Virus record (IMG/VR): IMGVR_UViG_3300032304_001148
Location: 1-37,887 of that record
DNA from: a virus
Strand: one strand, 5' to 3'
Length of the DNA: 37,887 bases
In this document: positions 28,544 to 36,477 of the stretch, in pieces
How positions within the stretch are numbered: the first letter of the stretch is position 1
Layout of the letters: every line of letters begins with the position of its first letter
Position numbers and translations under genes: made by a program
The notes under the pieces: generated by a model
What the model saw: the letters and a program-made list of their open reading frames with translations, nothing else
Told to the model about the DNA's origin: nothing
Databases searched by the model: none

Positions 28544-31036
28544 ATGGCTACTGAGTTTCCCTTGCCGCAGACCGAGTTGCCCGCTGGCCCCGAAGACATT
28601 GAGGGCATGAGCATTGACTTGATGGAGATGGAGTCAGAGGTTGAGGAGTTGCCTGACGGGTCCGCCGTGGTCCGTATGGAGGACGTTAAGGGTCCGGTAG
28701 AGGAGCCCGACTTCTACGCCAACCTGGCCGAGGACATCCCCTCCAACGACCTGTCTCGAATGGCCCAGAACTACCTGGACTTGATTGAGAAGGACAGAAA
28801 CGCACGCGAGGAGCGCGACAAGCAGTACGAAGAAGGCCTGAAGCGCACCGGGTTGGGCAAAGACGCCCCCGGCGGTGCCCAGTTCCAGGGCGCCAACAAG
28901 GTTGTGCACCCGGTAATGGCCGAAGCGTGCGTGGACTTTGAGAGCCGCGCCATCAAAGAGTTGTTCCCGCCGGACGGCCCTGTGCGTACCAACGTGATTG
29001 GCGAAGCGGACGAAGCGCGGATGAAGATCGCCAACCGCAAGCGCGACTTCATGAACTGGCAGCTTACCGAGCAGATCGAGGAGTTTCGGGACGAGATGGA
29101 GCAGATGCTGACGCAGCTGCCCCTTGGCGGTTCGCAATACCTGAAGATGTACTACGATGGGCAGAAGCGCCGCCCGTGCGCCGAGTTCATCCCCATCGAC
29201 AACATCTTGCTGCCGTTCTCGGCGGCGAACTTCTACACTGCGCAGCGCGCCACCGAGCAGCAAGACATCACGCAGATGGAGTTTGACCGGCGCATCAACT
29301 CCGGGTTGTACCGCGACGTGTCAATTGTGCGGGCCTCCATGGAGCCCGAGCCGACACACGCCGAGAAGGCCAACAATCGGATTGAAGGGCGCAAGTCGGA
29401 CGAAAACATCGACGGCACCCGGCGCGTCTACCACATCTACACGTGGATGGAGTTGGATGACGACCCAATTACCAAGGGTGAGCTGGCTCCGTACGTTCTG
29501 ATGATTGACGAGCTTGACTCGGAAGTGGTGGGGTTGTACCGCAACTGGGAAGAAGCCGACGAGACGATGACCAAGCTCGACTGGGTGGTCGAGTTCAAGT
29601 TCATTCCGTGGCGCGGGGCGTACGCTATCGGCTTCCCGCATCTGATCGGCGGGTTGACCGCAGCACTGACCGGTTCACTGCGCGCACTGCTGGACACTGC
29701 TCACATCAACAACTCGGCCACGATGCTGAAGTTGAAGGGTGCGAAGATCAGCGGCCAATCGCAGAACGTGGAGATTACGCAGATCACGGAGATTGAGGGC
29801 GCACCGGGCGTGGACGATGTTCGCAAGATCGCCATGCCCATGCCGTTCAACCCCCCGTCGCCTGTGTTGCTGCAGCTGCTCGGCTTTTTGACCGACGCGG
29901 CGAAGGGCGTAGTGACCACTAGCGAGGAAAAGATCGCTGATGTGAACGCGCAAGCTCCGGTGGGCACCACGCAGGCGCTGATTGAGCAAGGCGCGGCGGT
30001 GTTCAGCGCCATTCACGCTCGTTTGCACGCCAGCCAAGCGCGAGTGTTGCGCATTCTGAACCGGTTGAACCGGTGGTACTTGGACGAGCAGGTCCGGGGC
30101 GAAGTGGTGAAGGACCTGGACGTTGAGCGATCTGACTTCGCCACCGCCACCGACATCATCCCCGTCTCCGACCCGCACATCTTCTCCGAAACGCAGCGCA
30201 TGGCGCAGGCCCAGGCGATCATCGCTCTGGACAAGCAATACCCTGGGGTCATGGACCCGCGAGCCATCGTGCGCCGCACTTTGAAGCAACTCAAGGTGCC
30301 CGACACGAAGGAGCTGATGGTCAACGACCCCGAGCCGAACGAGCTGAACGCGGCCGAAGAGAACGTAGCTATGTCGCTGGGTCGGGCGGCGTTCGCTTAC
30401 CCGCATCAGAATCACTTGGCGCACTTGCAAGTGCACTTGGACTACGCGCAGAACCCCATTTACGGTGGAAATCCGCTGATCGCACCGCAATTTACACGTA
30501 ATGCGCTTGAGCACGTGAAGCAGCACTTGGTTTTGTGGTACTCGAACCACATGAAGCAGTACGTTGAGGGGGCGTTGGGCCACCCGATTGAGGATTACGA
30601 CACTCCGGCCATCACTTCGCAGGTAGACAAACTGTTTGGGCTGGCCTCGCAGCATACAAATCTCGACTCGCAGAAGGTTTTCGAGCGTCTAATGCCCGTT
30701 TTGCAGCAAATGGCGCAGATGGCAGCGCAGTTTAAGCCCGAACCGCCCATGGAGCCGGGCGATCGCGCACTGCTTGAGGCGGCAAAGGCCGAAACAGCAC
30801 GCAAGGCCCAGCGTGACCAAGCGGACATTGCGCTGAAAACCGCCAAGGACCGCGCCGACAACATTATCAAGACCCGTGATCAGCAGATCAAGGTGGCGCT
30901 GAACGCCGTGGACAACCTGACCGAGGAGCGTATGCACTCCCAGCAGATGTCAGAGGACGCCGCACGCGTTCAGCAAGAGCAACAGCGGACCGCGCTGACC
31001 GCACTTCAATCAGCGCAAGGTAAACTAGGAGCATGA
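28544..31036 (+). CDS. Portal protein (podovirus type)
   Basis: An 830-residue protein. After an acidic N-terminus, GGAQFQGANKVVHPVMAEACVDFESRAIKELFPPDGPVRTNVIG is the start of the portal core (the P22/phiKMV-like FxGxxKVxHPxxxEA...ELFPP.GPV pattern). The mid-region (GAYAIGFPHLIGGLTAALTG, then ARLHASQARVLRILNRLNRW) fits the stem and crown. The C-terminal ~120 residues are a long Gln/Ala/Arg coiled coil (about 710-825). The dodecameric portal forms the DNA channel. AAGGA precedes ATG 28544. The length suits podovirus portals rather than siphovirus ones. Confidence 0.9.
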   Translation: MATEFPLPQTELPAGPEDIEGMSIDLMEMESEVEELPDGSAVVRMEDVKGPVEEPDFYANLAEDIPSNDLSRMAQNYLDLIEKDRNAREERDKQYEEGLKRTGLGKDAPGGAQFQGANKVVHPVMAEACVDFESRAIKELFPPDGPVRTNVIGEADEARMKIANRKRDFMNWQLTEQIEEFRDEMEQMLTQLPLGGSQYLKMYYDGQKRRPCAEFIPIDNILLPFSAANFYTAQRATEQQDITQMEFDRRINSGLYRDVSIVRASMEPEPTHAEKANNRIEGRKSDENIDGTRRVYHIYTWMELDDDPITKGELAPYVLMIDELDSEVVGLYRNWEEADETMTKLDWVVEFKFIPWRGAYAIGFPHLIGGLTAALTGSLRALLDTAHINNSATMLKLKGAKISGQSQNVEITQITEIEGAPGVDDVRKIAMPMPFNPPSPVLLQLLGFLTDAAKGVVTTSEEKIADVNAQAPVGTTQALIEQGAAVFSAIHARLHASQARVLRILNRLNRWYLDEQVRGEVVKDLDVERSDFATATDIIPVSDPHIFSETQRMAQAQAIIALDKQYPGVMDPRAIVRRTLKQLKVPDTKELMVNDPEPNELNAAEENVAMSLGRAAFAYPHQNHLAHLQVHLDYAQNPIYGGNPLIAPQFTRNALEHVKQHLVLWYSNHMKQYVEGALGHPIEDYDTPAITSQVDKLFGLASQHTNLDSQKVFERLMPVLQQMAQMAAQFKPEPPMEPGDRALLEAAKAETARKAQRDQADIALKTAKDRADNIIKTRDQQIKVALNAVDNLTEERMHSQQMSEDAARVQQEQQRTALTALQSAQGKLGA

Positions 31037-31185
31037 CCACCATGGCTAAAGACGACAGCAAGCTGCCCGCCAAGGGCAATGACGCCGCCCAGAAGGGCCA
31101 GGACGTTCCCCAGCACAAGCGACTGGCGCAAGGCGATCCGCTGCCCGCCAACCAGCAGGGCAAGGGCGTTCAGAACGCCAAGTAA
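31033..31185 (+). CDS. Small Lys/Gln-rich protein (50 aa)
   Basis: ATG 31033 overlaps the portal stop (ATGA); an in-frame ATG at 31042 is the alternative, with better spacing to the GGAG at 31027-31030. The 50-residue product is hydrophilic and disordered-looking: it starts MTTMAKDDSKLPAKGNDAAQ, continues KGQDVPQHKRLAQGDPLP and ends QGKGVQNAK. Small KxxAKGxDAAQKGQD-type proteins occur next to portals in related phages. A structural or head-assembly accessory role is inferred from its place. Confidence 0.65.
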   Translation: MTTMAKDDSKLPAKGNDAAQKGQDVPQHKRLAQGDPLPANQQGKGVQNAK

Positions 31186-31196
31186 CCAAACACGCT

Positions 31197-31385
31197 ATGC
31201 GCTACGTCAGCGATTTCATAGGTGCGGTGAAAGCCGATCAGCAGCGCATAGCCGAATCATTGGTGTCTGGTAACGCAGCCACCCATGAAGCCTACCAACG
31301 GTTGGTGGGTCAGCACCAAGGGCTCGCACGAGCTCTGGAAATCTTGAACGACCTTCTTAGAGAAGAGGAAAGTAATGAGCGATAA
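31197..31385 (+). CDS. Small helical protein (62 aa)
   Basis: A 62-residue helical protein: MRYVSDFIGAVKADQQRIAE, then HEAYQRLVGQHQGLARALEI and LNDLLREEESNER. No clear Shine-Dalgarno precedes ATG 31197, but the 3' end overlaps the next gene by 11 nt within a head-gene operon. The size and the QRLVGxxxGLxxALEILxxLL pattern match short helical proteins between portal and capsid genes in other phages. Function unknown. Confidence 0.65.
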   Translation: MRYVSDFIGAVKADQQRIAESLVSGNAATHEAYQRLVGQHQGLARALEILNDLLREEESNER

Positions 31386-31809
31386 CACGCGGGACGCTTC
31401 GAACGAAGCAGCGTTGCGGGAAGCATTTCCTGCTGTAGACCCGGGAGCCCTACCTGTGGGTGGGCGCATTTTGGTGCAGTGGCGCCAGACCAAGAAAACG
31501 GTCACCAGCTCGGGCATCGTATTGGTTGAGGAAACCAAAGAAACCGAGAAGTGGAACAACCAGGTGGCGAAAGTTATCGCTATCGGGCCGTTGGCTTTCA
31601 AGAAGCGAGACTCGTTGGAACCGTGGCCCGAGGGCAACTGGGTCAACGTGGGCGACTACGTCCGTATGCCCAAGTGGGGCGGTGACCGGTGGGAAGTTCC
31701 CTTCGGTGACAAGGACTTGGGCGAAGTGGCCCTGTTCTCCATCTTCAACGACCATGAAGTCATCGCCAAGGTGACAGGTGACCCCTTGAAAGTGAAGGCC
31801 TTCCTATGA
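31375..31809 (+). CDS. GroES-like co-chaperonin
   Basis: A 144-residue protein with a Cpn10-type beta barrel: GALPVGGRILVQWRQTKKTV, TSSGIVLVEETKETEKWNNQ (the mobile loop region), AKVIAIGPLAF, VNVGDYVRMPKWGG, EVALFSIFNDHEVIAKVTGD. A phage-borne co-chaperonin could replace host GroES in folding the capsid protein, as gp31 does in T4. GAGGAAAG precedes ATG 31375. It sits between portal and scaffold genes, where capsid folding help would be needed. GroES residue identity is low, so the call is fold-pattern based. Confidence 0.75.
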   Translation: MSDNTRDASNEAALREAFPAVDPGALPVGGRILVQWRQTKKTVTSSGIVLVEETKETEKWNNQVAKVIAIGPLAFKKRDSLEPWPEGNWVNVGDYVRMPKWGGDRWEVPFGDKDLGEVALFSIFNDHEVIAKVTGDPLKVKAFL

Positions 31810-32774
31810 AAAGCACTGAGAAAGCAGAGCTGCAGATTTCTGAGGACGTGGACGGGTCGGCAGTGGTGCAGATGCCCGCTGACGAGCTGCCCAACGCCGT
31901 TGACGATGACGCGGGCGACGACCGCCCCGCAGCGTCTGTAGCCGACGATAACGAAGCGGATGACGGCTTGGATAATGATCCGAACCGTGAAGCTATTCGT
32001 GAAGCCCGACGCGAGGAACGCAAACTGAAGAAGCAGTTGCATCGCGAGAAGGCCAAAGAGTCGAACCATCTGATCAACACGCTGAAGCGCCAGAACGAGC
32101 AGATGGCGGAGCGGTTGGCAGTGTTGGAAAAACGCACCGCCGGAGCCGACGTGGCCCGGTTGGACAAAGCCATCGAGGACGGCCACCTGCGTATGCAGTA
32201 CGCCAAGATGAAGGTGGCCGAAGCGACCAAGAAGAGCGACGGGCAGGCGCTGGTCGAAGCGCAGGAGTCGTGGTACGAGGCGAGGCGCAACTTGGAGTCG
32301 TTGGAGGCGTTGAAGCGCAAGGCCAGCGCCGAACCCACGCAGTCTGCAGTGCCTAAAGCACCGGACCCTCGGCTGAAAAAATTGGCCAGCGACTGGATGG
32401 CGCGCAACGATTGGTACGACCCCAACGGCAAGAACACCGATTCGAAGATCGCCATCAAGATCGACGAAGAACTTGTTGAAGAGGGTTGGGACCCGACCTC
32501 CGAGGACTACTGGCAAGAGCTGGACACTCGGTTGTCGCAGTACCTGCCCCACCAGTACAAGGGCCGCGCTGAGCCGGGCCGCACGTCGCGCCCGCGTGCG
32601 CCGGTCACGGGCTCGGGTCGCGAGTCCGCGCCCACTTCCCGCCCCGGCGAGTACCGCCTCAACCCCGACCGGGTAAAGGCGATTAAGGAGGCGGGCAAGT
32701 GGGACAACCCGGTGGAGCGGCAGAAAATGATCCGCCGCTACGCCGAGTACGACCGTATGACGGGCGCACGCTAA
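31806..32774 (+). CDS. Putative scaffolding protein
   Basis: A 322-residue, highly charged protein overlapping the co-chaperonin stop (ATGA). An acidic disordered N-terminus (residues ~10-60, rich in D) leads into a long coiled coil (EAIREARREERKLKKQLHRE to ~170), a linker (AEPTQSAVPKAPD), a WYDPNG-containing region and a basic C-terminus (RPGEYRLNPDRVKAIKEAG, MIRRYAEYD). This composition and the position between portal and capsid are classic for scaffolding proteins, whose basic C-terminus binds the capsid protein. Confidence 0.8.
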   Translation: MKSTEKAELQISEDVDGSAVVQMPADELPNAVDDDAGDDRPAASVADDNEADDGLDNDPNREAIREARREERKLKKQLHREKAKESNHLINTLKRQNEQMAERLAVLEKRTAGADVARLDKAIEDGHLRMQYAKMKVAEATKKSDGQALVEAQESWYEARRNLESLEALKRKASAEPTQSAVPKAPDPRLKKLASDWMARNDWYDPNGKNTDSKIAIKIDEELVEEGWDPTSEDYWQELDTRLSQYLPHQYKGRAEPGRTSRPRAPVTGSGRESAPTSRPGEYRLNPDRVKAIKEAGKWDNPVERQKMIRRYAEYDRMTGAR

Positions 32775-32843
32775 ACTCCCGAAAAAACGAGCTAAAATTT
32801 CAATCAACCCAGCCCTTGCGAACGCAGGGGCGAAGGAACCCAA

Positions 32844-33386
32844 ATGAGTGACGAACGTCTCAAGAAAGATCTTACCGCCGGTGGTCGCGAGTCCCGCGCA
32901 ACGCAGGACAGTCGCCGCGCTCCGGCATCAGATGAGCTGGCGAGCGCGCAGGAGCGTCGTAGGATGTTCCGTACGGAGTGGATTCAAGAATCTCTTCCGA
33001 AACCCCCGGACATTCCCGGGTATCACCTGTGCTGGCTTTCGACCACCAACGGCTACGACCCTATCCATAAACGCATGCGGATGGGTTATGAGCCGGTCAA
33101 GATTGAAGAAGTACCTGGCTTTGAAAACTACAAAGTGAAAGCCGGAGAACATACTGGATTCGTAGCTTGCAACGAAATGCTGCTCTACAAGCTTCCTTTG
33201 GATATCTACCAGCAACTGATGGAGGAGCTGCATCACTATGCTCCCCAGGAGGAAGCGGACAAGATCCGCGTCCAGGTTGAGAACATTCAAGGGGCACGCG
33301 ACAGCAACGGCAGGCGTCTTGGCACGATCGAAGGTGAAGGCATTAGTGACCTTGACAAACCCATGCCCGTACCTGTATTCCAGTGA
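32844..33386 (+). CDS. Conserved head-region protein (180 aa)
   Basis: GAAGGAACC precedes ATG 32844. The 180-residue protein has a charged N-terminus (SDERLKKDLTAGGRESRA), then PGYHLCWLSTTNGYDPIHKR, MGYEPVKIEEVPGFENYKVK, GFVACNEMLLYKLPLDIYQQ and an acidic helix. The HLCWLSTTN-x-YDPIHKR...GYEPV block is a pattern I know from virion-region proteins of podovirus-like phages. Its exact role (head completion or minor capsid) is not established. The 69-bp gap upstream has an imperfect CCCTTGCG/CGCAGGGG hairpin. Confidence 0.72.
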   Translation: MSDERLKKDLTAGGRESRATQDSRRAPASDELASAQERRRMFRTEWIQESLPKPPDIPGYHLCWLSTTNGYDPIHKRMRMGYEPVKIEEVPGFENYKVKAGEHTGFVACNEMLLYKLPLDIYQQLMEELHHYAPQEEADKIRVQVENIQGARDSNGRRLGTIEGEGISDLDKPMPVPVFQ

Positions 33387-33418
33387 CGGGAAATCGAACC
33401 TGACTTTGGAGTAAGACC

Positions 33419-34021
33419 ATGTCTTCTACAAATGCTCCGTTCGGCCTGCGCCCCGCTTTCCATCCCTCTGGTCTGGATCGCGCTCAAGCGCTGGCTAACG
33501 GTATTCAAGCTGTCTCTACGAGCGGCAACGTCTCTGCTGGCTATGCCACGACTATCCTGAAGGGTCAGCCCGTCAAGATGGACACTGGCGGCTATATCGT
33601 GGTTGCCGCTGCTGGCGATGCGTTCCTTGGCGCCTTTGCGGGTGTTGAGTGGACTGACTCGACTGGCCGTCGGCGTGTGTCTAACTACTGGCCTGCGAAC
33701 GAGTCGTTCCAAGTCGGCTCTGTCGTTGCCTATTTCTACAGCGATGCCAACATCGTGTATGAAATCCAGGCTGACGGCACGCTGGCTCAGACCTCGATTG
33801 GTGCCGAAGCTGATCTGAGCAACACGACTGCTGGTTCTACGACCACTGGCCTGTCTGCTGCAACGCTGTCAACCACGTTGGTGGCTTCGCCCAACACTGC
33901 GCAAATGCGCATCATTGACATTGCCCCGTACCCCGACAATGCTTGGGGAGACACTTACGTAATCGTCCGTGCAACCATCGCCGAATTCCAATTCGCCGGT
34001 GTTGCTGGTACGGCTGTTTAA
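33419..34021 (+). CDS. Capsid decoration/minor head protein
   Basis: A 200-residue beta-rich protein. It begins with NAPFGLRPAFHPSG and continues with YATTILKGQPVKMDTGGYIV, AFLGAFAGVEWTDSTGRRRV, FQVGSVVAYFYSDANIVYEI and a Thr/Ser-rich loop. The NAPFGLRP...G...ILKGQPVK...G.FAGVEW pattern is recurrent immediately before major capsid genes and fits a decoration or head-stabilising protein. CTTTGGAGTAAG precedes ATG 33419. It is followed after 17 nt by the capsid gene, which has its own AAGGAGGGAG site. Confidence 0.75.
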   Translation: MSSTNAPFGLRPAFHPSGLDRAQALANGIQAVSTSGNVSAGYATTILKGQPVKMDTGGYIVVAAAGDAFLGAFAGVEWTDSTGRRRVSNYWPANESFQVGSVVAYFYSDANIVYEIQADGTLAQTSIGAEADLSNTTAGSTTTGLSAATLSTTLVASPNTAQMRIIDIAPYPDNAWGDTYVIVRATIAEFQFAGVAGTAV

Positions 34022-34038
34022 TAAGGAGGGAGTGAACC

Positions 34039-34953
34039 ATGGCCGCTCCGATGCGCAGTACTGACTTTAGGTCAGTCGTTGAGCCTATCCTGAACGAAGT
34101 CTTTGACGGGGTCTACGACCAACGCAAGGACGAGTGGAGCCGCGTGTTCCGCGAAGAGCAGGGTATCCCCCGCAACTACCACGAAGAGCCGGTTCTGTAC
34201 GGCTTTGGCGCGGCTCCGCAGTTGCCTGATGGCACTCCGGTTTCGTACCAGCAGGGTGGTGTGCTGTTCCTGAAGCGCTACGTGTACAACGTGTATGGCC
34301 TGGCCTTCGCGTTGACCAAGGTACTGGTCGAGGACGGCGATCACATTCGTATCGGTCAGACCTACGCCAAGCACTTGGCGCAGTCGCTGATCGAGACGAA
34401 AGAGACGCTGTCGGCCAACGTGCTGAACCGCGCCTTCAACTCGTCGTACCCCGGTGGCGACGGCGTGCAGCTGAACTCGGCTTCGCACCCGATCGTCAAC
34501 GGTACGTTCTCCAACCTGCTGACGACCGCAGCTAACCTGTCGCAGACCTCGCTTGAGCAGATGCTCATCCAGATCCGCCAGGCTGTGGACAACAACGGCA
34601 AGAAGATCCGTCTGGTGCCCCGCCAACTGGTGGTGGCCCCGGGCAACGTCTTCCAAGCCGAAGTGTTGTTGAAGTCGGTGCTCCGCGCCGGTAACGCCAA
34701 CAACGACATCAACCCGATCAAGTCGATCGGCTTGCTGGACGAAGGCGCTACCGTTCTGTCTCGTTTGACCAACGCCAACGCCTGGTGGGTTCAGACCGAC
34801 GCTCCCGAGGGAATGAAGCTCTTGATGCGCCGCGCTCTGGAGAAGACCATGGAAGGCGACTTCGAGACCGATTCGATGCGCTACAAGGCCACCGAGCGTT
34901 ACGACGTGGGTTTCACCGATCCTCGGGCGATGTACGGCACGCCGGGCGTCTAA
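34039..34953 (+). CDS. Major capsid protein
   Basis: A 304-residue protein with a very strong ribosome site (AAGGAGGGAG) before ATG 34039, consistent with high expression. The sequence fits an HK97-fold capsid: an N-terminal helix (FRSVVEPILNEVFDGVYDQR), an E-loop/P-domain region (LTKVLVEDGDHIRIGQTYA, LIETKETLSANVLNRAFN), SHPIVNGTFSNLL, LIQIRQAVDNNGKKIRLVPR, LVVAPGNVFQAEVLLKS and a final YDVGFTDPRAMYGTPGV. Its location after scaffold and decoration genes supports the call. No cleavage propeptide is seen. Confidence 0.9.
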   Translation: MAAPMRSTDFRSVVEPILNEVFDGVYDQRKDEWSRVFREEQGIPRNYHEEPVLYGFGAAPQLPDGTPVSYQQGGVLFLKRYVYNVYGLAFALTKVLVEDGDHIRIGQTYAKHLAQSLIETKETLSANVLNRAFNSSYPGGDGVQLNSASHPIVNGTFSNLLTTAANLSQTSLEQMLIQIRQAVDNNGKKIRLVPRQLVVAPGNVFQAEVLLKSVLRAGNANNDINPIKSIGLLDEGATVLSRLTNANAWWVQTDAPEGMKLLMRRALEKTMEGDFETDSMRYKATERYDVGFTDPRAMYGTPGV

Positions 34954-34959
34954 ATCTCA

Positions 34960-34979
34960 GAGGGGGCTTCGGCTCCCTC
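34960..34979 (+). terminator. TTCG-loop hairpin after capsid gene
   Basis: GAGGGGGC-TTCG-GCTCCCTC pairs over 8 bp with one G-U wobble and a stable UUCG tetraloop, 6 bp after the capsid stop. Only a mixed CTCCTTC run follows, so it is a weak terminator or an mRNA-stabilising 3' hairpin. Confidence 0.6.
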
Positions 34980-34998
34980 TCCTTCAAGGAGAAAGACG

Positions 34999-35445
34999 AT
35001 GGCACAAACGTATTTTGGTAGCACTGTTCGCGCCGGTTCCGACACTCTGACGGACTCGGTTGACGGTGGCTTCATGGTGCTGACTCAGACGACCACGGTG
35101 ACTACCCTCGCCGATGGTTCTGCTGTCACCAGCACGCTGACGCTCCCAATCGATTCGCAGATCCTGAACTTCTTCATTGATTGCACGACCACTCCGGTGG
35201 TTGGTGGTGGCACGGCGACGACCGTTCCTATCACGATTGGCACTGCTGCTGCTGGCACGCAATACCTGTCGTCCACCAACGTCATCTCTGGTGGCCGTGC
35301 TTCTTTGTCGTTCACTGCGGCTCAGTTGGAAGCCATGCGTGACATTACCAGCACTACGCTGGCGTTCACGGTTGACCCCAACGGAACCGTTTCTACCACC
35401 CAAGGTGTTTACCGCTGCACAGTGGTTTACGCCCAGAAAGTTTAA
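34999..35445 (+). CDS. Minor virion/decoration protein (148 aa)
   Basis: A 148-residue Thr/Ser/Val-rich beta protein: MAQTYFGSTVRAGSDTLTDS, GFMVLTQTTTVTTLADGSAV, LPIDSQILNFFIDCTTTPVV, VPITIGTAAAGTQYLS and VYRCTVVYAQKV. The alternating pattern and lack of charged helices indicate an immunoglobulin- or jelly-roll-like beta domain, usual for phage surface decoration. AAGGAG precedes ATG 34999 after the UUCG hairpin. Function is inferred from composition and location. Confidence 0.72.
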   Translation: MAQTYFGSTVRAGSDTLTDSVDGGFMVLTQTTTVTTLADGSAVTSTLTLPIDSQILNFFIDCTTTPVVGGGTATTVPITIGTAAAGTQYLSSTNVISGGRASLSFTAAQLEAMRDITSTTLAFTVDPNGTVSTTQGVYRCTVVYAQKV

Positions 35446-35456
35446 GGAGGTTCGAT

Positions 35457-36089
35457 ATGGGCCAATTTAAGCCGATGGTGAAGATGGAGACCACCGAGCC
35501 GTCAGTCATTCTGAAGTTGAAGAAGGGCGGCTCGGCCACCCGTGAACGGCTCATGAAGGACGGCGCCGAGTCCGGCTTCTCGCCTATGGCACGCCCCATG
35601 GCGCGTCCTATGCCCCCCGCTCCAATGGCGCGACCCGCGATGGGTCGTCCCATGATGAAGAAGGGCGGCAGCGCTGAAACTCCCGCGATGCATAAAGCCG
35701 AAATGAAGGCCATCAAGGGAGTTGACGAGAAGCTGAGCAAGCACGCCGACAAGCCCGCATCCAAGGCCCACAAGGGGCTGAAGACCGGGGGAGTGGTTAT
35801 GGGCCAGGGCGGCTTCAAGAAGGGCGGCGCGGCGTGTTACGCCAAGGGCGGCGGGGTGGAGGGCAACGTGTCCTCGGCCAAGCCGGGGGTGACCGGCACC
35901 TCCACGGGCGATGTTCGCAAGAGCAACGCTGGCGGCTACATGAAAGGTGGTGCCGCAAAAAAAGCCTATGCTACGGGGGGCGCAGTTGACACTGGCCGTC
36001 CCGTAGCGATGCCCAAGAAGCCGCCTTCTACACCAGTCTCGATCAACCAGCTATCTGGTACGTTCAAGAAGGGTGGGAAGGTCTGCTAG
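35457..36089 (+). CDS. KGG-repeat low-complexity protein (210 aa)
   Basis: AAGGAGG precedes ATG 35457. In the 210-residue, basic, low-complexity product the motif K-x-GG or KGG recurs (about 22-25, 68-71, 109-112, 121-124, 130-133, 163-164, 205-207), and a Met/Ala/Arg/Pro repeat (MARPMARPMPPAPMARPAMG) spans about 44-63. It ends KKGGKVC. Proteins of this type occur in virion regions of many uncultured phages. They may be disordered, DNA-contacting or head-interior proteins; the function is not known. The first gene in the window has a related KAGG motif. Confidence 0.7.
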   Translation: MGQFKPMVKMETTEPSVILKLKKGGSATRERLMKDGAESGFSPMARPMARPMPPAPMARPAMGRPMMKKGGSAETPAMHKAEMKAIKGVDEKLSKHADKPASKAHKGLKTGGVVMGQGGFKKGGAACYAKGGGVEGNVSSAKPGVTGTSTGDVRKSNAGGYMKGGAAKKAYATGGAVDTGRPVAMPKKPPSTPVSINQLSGTFKKGGKVC

Positions 36090-36093
36090 ACAA

Positions 36094-36113
36094 GCGGGGG
36101 CTTCGGCCCTCGC
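36094..36113 (+). terminator. TTCG-loop hairpin with short T-rich tail
   Basis: GCGGGGGC-TTCG-GCCCTCGC pairs over 8 bp with one G-U wobble and is followed by TTCAGTTTTG. It is similar to the hairpin at 34960 and probably a partial terminator that lowers expression of the following genes relative to capsid. Confidence 0.6.
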
Positions 36114-36141
36114 TTCAGTTTTGATACATTAGGAGGCGTCT

Positions 36142-36468
36142 ATGCGTCCTGTAAGAGTCTCGGTTTCTTCGCAAACAGTTTCTAATCCGATTCCTTTAGA
36201 CGTAAATGTTGACCCGTTCAGCGTCGGCATAGGAGTAGCTGTAACTGGCGGGGCGACCCTGACTTACACCGTACAGCACACCTTTGACGATGTGTGGGCG
36301 TCAAACTTCAGTCCTGCTACTGCTGTCTGGTATCCAAACACCAGTTTGTCTGCTAAAACAGCGTCATTGGACGGGAACTATGCTTTTCCGATAACTGCTG
36401 TCAGGCTCAATGTGACTGCTTGGACAAGCGGCACGGCGACCATGACAGTGATTCAAGCCGGTATCTAG
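36142..36468 (+). CDS. Small beta-rich virion protein (108 aa)
   Basis: AGGAGG lies 6 nt before ATG 36142. The 108-residue beta protein begins MRPVRVSVSSQTVSNPIPLD and continues NVDPFSVGIGVAVTGGATLT, YTVQHTFDDVW, FPITAVRLNVTAWTSGTATM and TVIQAGI. The pattern of a short Ig-like domain (VQHTFDDVW...AVRLNVTAWTSGTATMTVIQ) recurs among phage head or tail decoration proteins. Lower local GC than in its neighbours is noticeable. The role is inferred from fold-like features and location. Confidence 0.7.
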   Translation: MRPVRVSVSSQTVSNPIPLDVNVDPFSVGIGVAVTGGATLTYTVQHTFDDVWASNFSPATAVWYPNTSLSAKTASLDGNYAFPITAVRLNVTAWTSGTATMTVIQAGI

Positions 36469-36477
36469 GGGTAAACC

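Noticed and set aside
29675-30655. 326-codon minus-strand frame inside the portal gene
   Set aside because: Antisense shadow of a well-supported portal; composition follows the complementary codon bias and no promoter or ribosome site supports it.
32790-32835. Terminator between scaffold and next head gene
   Set aside because: CCCTTGCG/CGCAGGGG pairs imperfectly with a 2-nt loop and has no T tract; too weak to call.
31656-32843. 395-codon minus-strand frame across scaffold and co-chaperonin genes
   Set aside because: Opposite strand to three tightly coupled head genes; no motif, no transcription context.
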